Source: CAZCSK01 sp964501265 (GTDB lineage: Bacteria; Actinomycetota; CADDZG01; JAHWKV01). Taken from it: a DNA stretch of 7,864 nucleotides. The notes below the pieces were generated by a model. The model was given only the letters and a program-made list of their open reading frames with translations. It did no database searches and was not told where the DNA came from. Both the position numbers and the translations under genes were made by a program. The DNA lies in the NCBI GenBank assembly GCA_964501265.1, contig CAZCSK010000073.1:1-7864 (forward strand). The letters are read 5' to 3'. The number at the start of each line of letters is the position of its first letter. The stretch's first letter is position 1. Of this stretch, positions 5,678 to 7,864 are shown in pieces.

Positions 5678-7363
5678 TCAGTCGCAAGCCTGAGTGACGT
5701 CAAAAAAGGAGTGGCCACTCGCGGGCCAGGTTCCTCGATTCCACCGCGCCCCTCGTTCCACATAGCAGAACCCTCCCTGTTCGGAGAGGTTCCGCTTGTT
5801 TTGAGCCGATTCGTTCCACCACCAAAGCGCGTAGTCATCCAGCATCGTTTGGTCGCCATGAAGAAAACCTACGTGTGCCTGCCAATAAGGGACGCCTCCC
5901 GAATTCGGATTCGGGAACTGCGTCTTTGCGAGTCCGCTTGCAAAGGAACTCGGTGTGAGATTTGCTCCTGCCATCTGGATTCCTGACGAAAGCAAGAGCA
6001 TCTGCTGGTAGAAGTTACGTTCGGTTGCGTAGGCGGCCGGGCAAGCGCAAGTGCCCCCATAACCTGGAGGCGGCGGTCCACTTCCGGCTTCATCTTGCGG
6101 GCGCGCCTCGTTGTAGGCCCAGTACCAGGGTTCATCAGATTCTGGTAGGAACTTGTTTCTGGAAGTCAGGCCAAACATGTGCACTCGCTGGTTGAGGGGG
6201 GCGTTGAATGACCAATTAAACTCAATCTCTTCGCCTGTGATTCCTAGCAACATCCATTCGGGATAGTAATTCGCGTTGGAGGCAGCATTCATCAGGGTCA
6301 GGATACTGTTGAATCTGCAAACACATAACACGGTCGTGATACCAGAACCTTGCATGTCTAGAGCTAGGGTACTAAATCCCGCGCTGTTTCCCGGCGGAGG
6401 GAGTTCACGGAGCCAGGGCTTGACTCCGCAACCCGTTAGACCGTCTACAAGAGGCCGCGCAGATGGACCCACGCCGCTCGTTTTCTCCAGCAGCACCGCA
6501 AACGAACGGGTCGTGTTGACATAGGCCGGCCCGGCGTAGTTGGCCGGCCGGCCCATCAAGGATTTGCAGGCGAACTCCGAATCGTTGCGCTGTAGTACAT
6601 CTAGCGGGGGACTGTAGTTCCAGATGTACGGGGCCTGTTGCGCGTACTCCCCTGACGTTCTCATGCCGACCCCTGCCCCGATGGACAGGACTTTCCTCCG
6701 AGCAAGCTCCTCGGAGTAGGCGTAGTTGCCATTGAGACCCGCCGAGAGAGCGAGGGAAGCGAAGGCTTGAAGTTCCTCATCTGCCCTTGTTGCCACGCTA
6801 CGCTCATCCGAAGGCGGTTGAGACACCATGAGTATTCGAATCTTTCGGCTATAGAACTCAAAACGCCGATTGAAGAACTCAGTTACGAGTTCAAATGTTC
6901 GGCGGTAAACATCGCAGTTCCCTACGGACCCGCAGGGAACAACCACCCGGATCTCGTCGCGGGAAACCCCGCGGTAGGTAGATCCTCCATTGGTCTCATC
7001 GAAATAATTCACGCAAGGCGGCGATTGAGGATCCTCGATCTGACGTGGCGGATCACCGACGCAGCGGCGGACGCGAGCCTTCTCGGTAATCTTCTTAGGC
7101 GGGGAGATCAGTGCTTTATCTGAGCCCTCGCAGAGTTGCCCCGTAGGGCACGCGCCACCGGCGCCGGTCCCAAACTGGCTGGATTGTTGTTTGGGAGAAT
7201 CCTCGATCTGCTCGACGGCCTGGGGGGCGAACTCAGAAACACTCGGAGGAGATGGAGGCACAACGACTAGTGCAATTGCCGCGACGACGAGCAGAACGAC
7301 GCAGGCAATTGATGCGTATGCGATGGTAACGGTCTTGGACTGGCGCTTGCGAACTTTCGACAT
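5678..7363 (-). CDS. Type-1 periplasmic-binding-like protein (ABC substrate-binding family), copy B
   Basis: This is the intact member of the family, 561 residues. The ATG at 7363 has a GAGG site seven bases upstream. The N-terminus is basic (MSKVRKRQSK), followed by a transmembrane helix at about 11-35 and a proline-rich VVPPSPPSVSEFAPQA (34-49). A Gly/Cys segment (ACPTGQLC, 71-78) precedes RCVGDPPRQIEDPQSPPC (100-117) and STYRGVSRDEIRV (128-140). The ligand-binding-like domain follows, ending in GGFCYVERG and a terminal TQACD. Twelve of its 14 cysteines have counterparts in copy A; the extra pair is in GTCACPAAY. The family is usually annotated as an amino-acid-type substrate-binding protein, but no permease or ATPase lies here, so ligand sensing or a surface role is equally possible. 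No lipobox is present, so it is probably a membrane-anchored extracytoplasmic protein. It starts 22 bp after the FG-GAP stop, suggesting co-transcription. Confidence 0.88.
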   Translation of the reverse strand: MSKVRKRQSKTVTIAYASIACVVLLVVAAIALVVVPPSPPSVSEFAPQAVEQIEDSPKQQSSQFGTGAGGACPTGQLCEGSDKALISPPKKITEKARVRRCVGDPPRQIEDPQSPPCVNYFDETNGGSTYRGVSRDEIRVVVPCGSVGNCDVYRRTFELVTEFFNRRFEFYSRKIRILMVSQPPSDERSVATRADEELQAFASLALSAGLNGNYAYSEELARRKVLSIGAGVGMRTSGEYAQQAPYIWNYSPPLDVLQRNDSEFACKSLMGRPANYAGPAYVNTTRSFAVLLEKTSGVGPSARPLVDGLTGCGVKPWLRELPPPGNSAGFSTLALDMQGSGITTVLCVCRFNSILTLMNAASNANYYPEWMLLGITGEEIEFNWSFNAPLNQRVHMFGLTSRNKFLPESDEPWYWAYNEARPQDEAGSGPPPPGYGGTCACPAAYATERNFYQQMLLLSSGIQMAGANLTPSSFASGLAKTQFPNPNSGGVPYWQAHVGFLHGDQTMLDDYALWWWNESAQNKRNLSEQGGFCYVERGARWNRGTWPASGHSFFDVTQACD

Positions 7364-7370
7364 GGCGAAA

Positions 7371-7374
7371 CCTC
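7371..7374 (-). promoter_or_regulatory. Ribosome binding site of copy B
   Basis: The minus strand reads CTGAGG-TTTCGCC-ATG, placing GAGG seven bases before the ATG at 7363. The site lies in the short gap after the FG-GAP stop codon, supporting an operon with independent translation initiation of copy B. Confidence 0.7.
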
Positions 7375-7385
7375 AGTTGAACCGA

Positions 7386-7864
7386 TTAGGTCTGAACCTG
7401 GAACGTATCTCCTTCGGACTCTCTCCGTGCTGCCTTTCCAATAAGATTGCTAGCGAGAGTTTCGCGAGGCCCTTCTCGCAGGTAAAGCCAGACGTGGCCA
7501 TGAATCAACATCGGTCGCTCCAGTTCCCGCAAGGTTAGAGAGAGATTTCTTTGCTCTTCCATTTGAGACTTGAAGCGCTCCAACACGACGGTCACTTGCT
7601 TCTTCTGCTCTGCCTCTTTCTTCTTCGGATCCTGGATCTTGTTTAGCTTCTCTTGCACTTTGGCCCAGAATGGCTGCATCTCCTTCGACATCTCATCTAT
7701 CTGCGCCTTGGTCTCGTCGCGCAGCTTGATCTGATCTTTCGTGAGCCGAGGTTCCTTGCCGTAGACCACGCTGACATCGCCCACCAAAAGGTCGAGGAGA
7801 CCGTCGTTATTCCAGTCGACTGCAGAAACTTTTGCCCTTTGGCCGGGGATGGGGCCCTTCGGGA
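7386..7864 (-). CDS. FG-GAP/VCBS repeat protein, C-terminal part (runs off right edge)
   Basis: The last 158 codons are present; the TAA is at 7388-7386 and the start lies beyond the right edge. The visible part opens with a final propeller blade, RAKVSAVDWNNDGLLDLLVG, whose D-W-N-N-D-G-x-x-D loop is the calcium-type FG-GAP/VCBS signature. After it comes a charged helical stretch of roughly 75 residues (from TKDQIKLRDETKAQIDEM to QMEEQRNLSLTLRELERP), probably a coiled coil inserted in or after the last blade. The protein then returns to a strand, HGHVWLYLREG, and ends in a short polar tail. This arrangement is one I associate with planctomycete FG-GAP proteins. It lies immediately upstream of copy B in the same direction. 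Whether it is the same size as the left-edge FG-GAP gene cannot be judged, since the visible parts do not overlap. Function is unknown; binding or surface structure is inferred. Confidence 0.85.
   Translation of the reverse strand, partial: PKGPIPGQRAKVSAVDWNNDGLLDLLVGDVSVVYGKEPRLTKDQIKLRDETKAQIDEMSKEMQPFWAKVQEKLNKIQDPKKKEAEQKKQVTVVLERFKSQMEEQRNLSLTLRELERPMLIHGHVWLYLREGPRETLASNLIGKAARRESEGDTFQVQT

Overview
This is a moderately GC-rich bacterial window built almost entirely of three kinds of exported or repeat-rich protein genes plus decayed copies of them. I see no rRNA, tRNA, CRISPR array, transposase or complete insertion sequence. The protein families point two ways. The FG-GAP/VCBS repeat proteins (DLDGDG and DWRGTG blades, a charged coiled-coil tail ending in HGHVWLYLR) look most like families I associate with Planctomycetota. 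The large cysteine-rich type-1 periplasmic-binding-like proteins (RCVGDPPRQIEDPQSPPC, GGFCYV) look most like a family I associate with uncultured Actinomycetota. The taxon is therefore left open; recent transfer or an under-sampled lineage are both possible.

Layout. On the minus strand at the left edge is the first 131 codons of an FG-GAP repeat protein with a strong ribosome binding site and a lysine-rich 5 x 18-bp tandem repeat. Diverging from it on the plus strand is an S9-family (prolyl oligopeptidase / AtxE2-like isopeptidase) serine peptidase. Its N-terminus is not a peptidase leader but a copy of the membrane leader of the binding-protein family. After about 270 bp of non-coding DNA comes a plus-strand binding-protein gene (copy A). 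Facing it on the minus strand is a wrecked FG-GAP gene fused to the last few codons of a wrecked binding-protein gene. Then come about 400 bp without a clear gene but with a strong hairpin, then an intact binding-protein gene (copy B, minus strand), and finally the C-terminal part of an FG-GAP protein running off the right edge. FG-GAP and copy B are only 22 bp apart in the same direction and look like one operon.

How it fits together. The recurring unit is FG-GAP gene followed by binding-protein gene. The right-hand unit is intact as far as seen, the middle unit is a pseudogene relic in the same order and orientation, and the left-edge FG-GAP start may begin a third. Copy A and the peptidase carry the same leader (a transmembrane segment, a proline-rich stretch, then APQA), but in both the basic N-terminal end is out of frame or lacks a start codon. 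The locus reads as a duplicating and decaying cluster of envelope-anchored proteins. The most interesting observation is one export/anchor leader placed on two unrelated extracytoplasmic domains. No substrate or cellular role can be read from the sequence.
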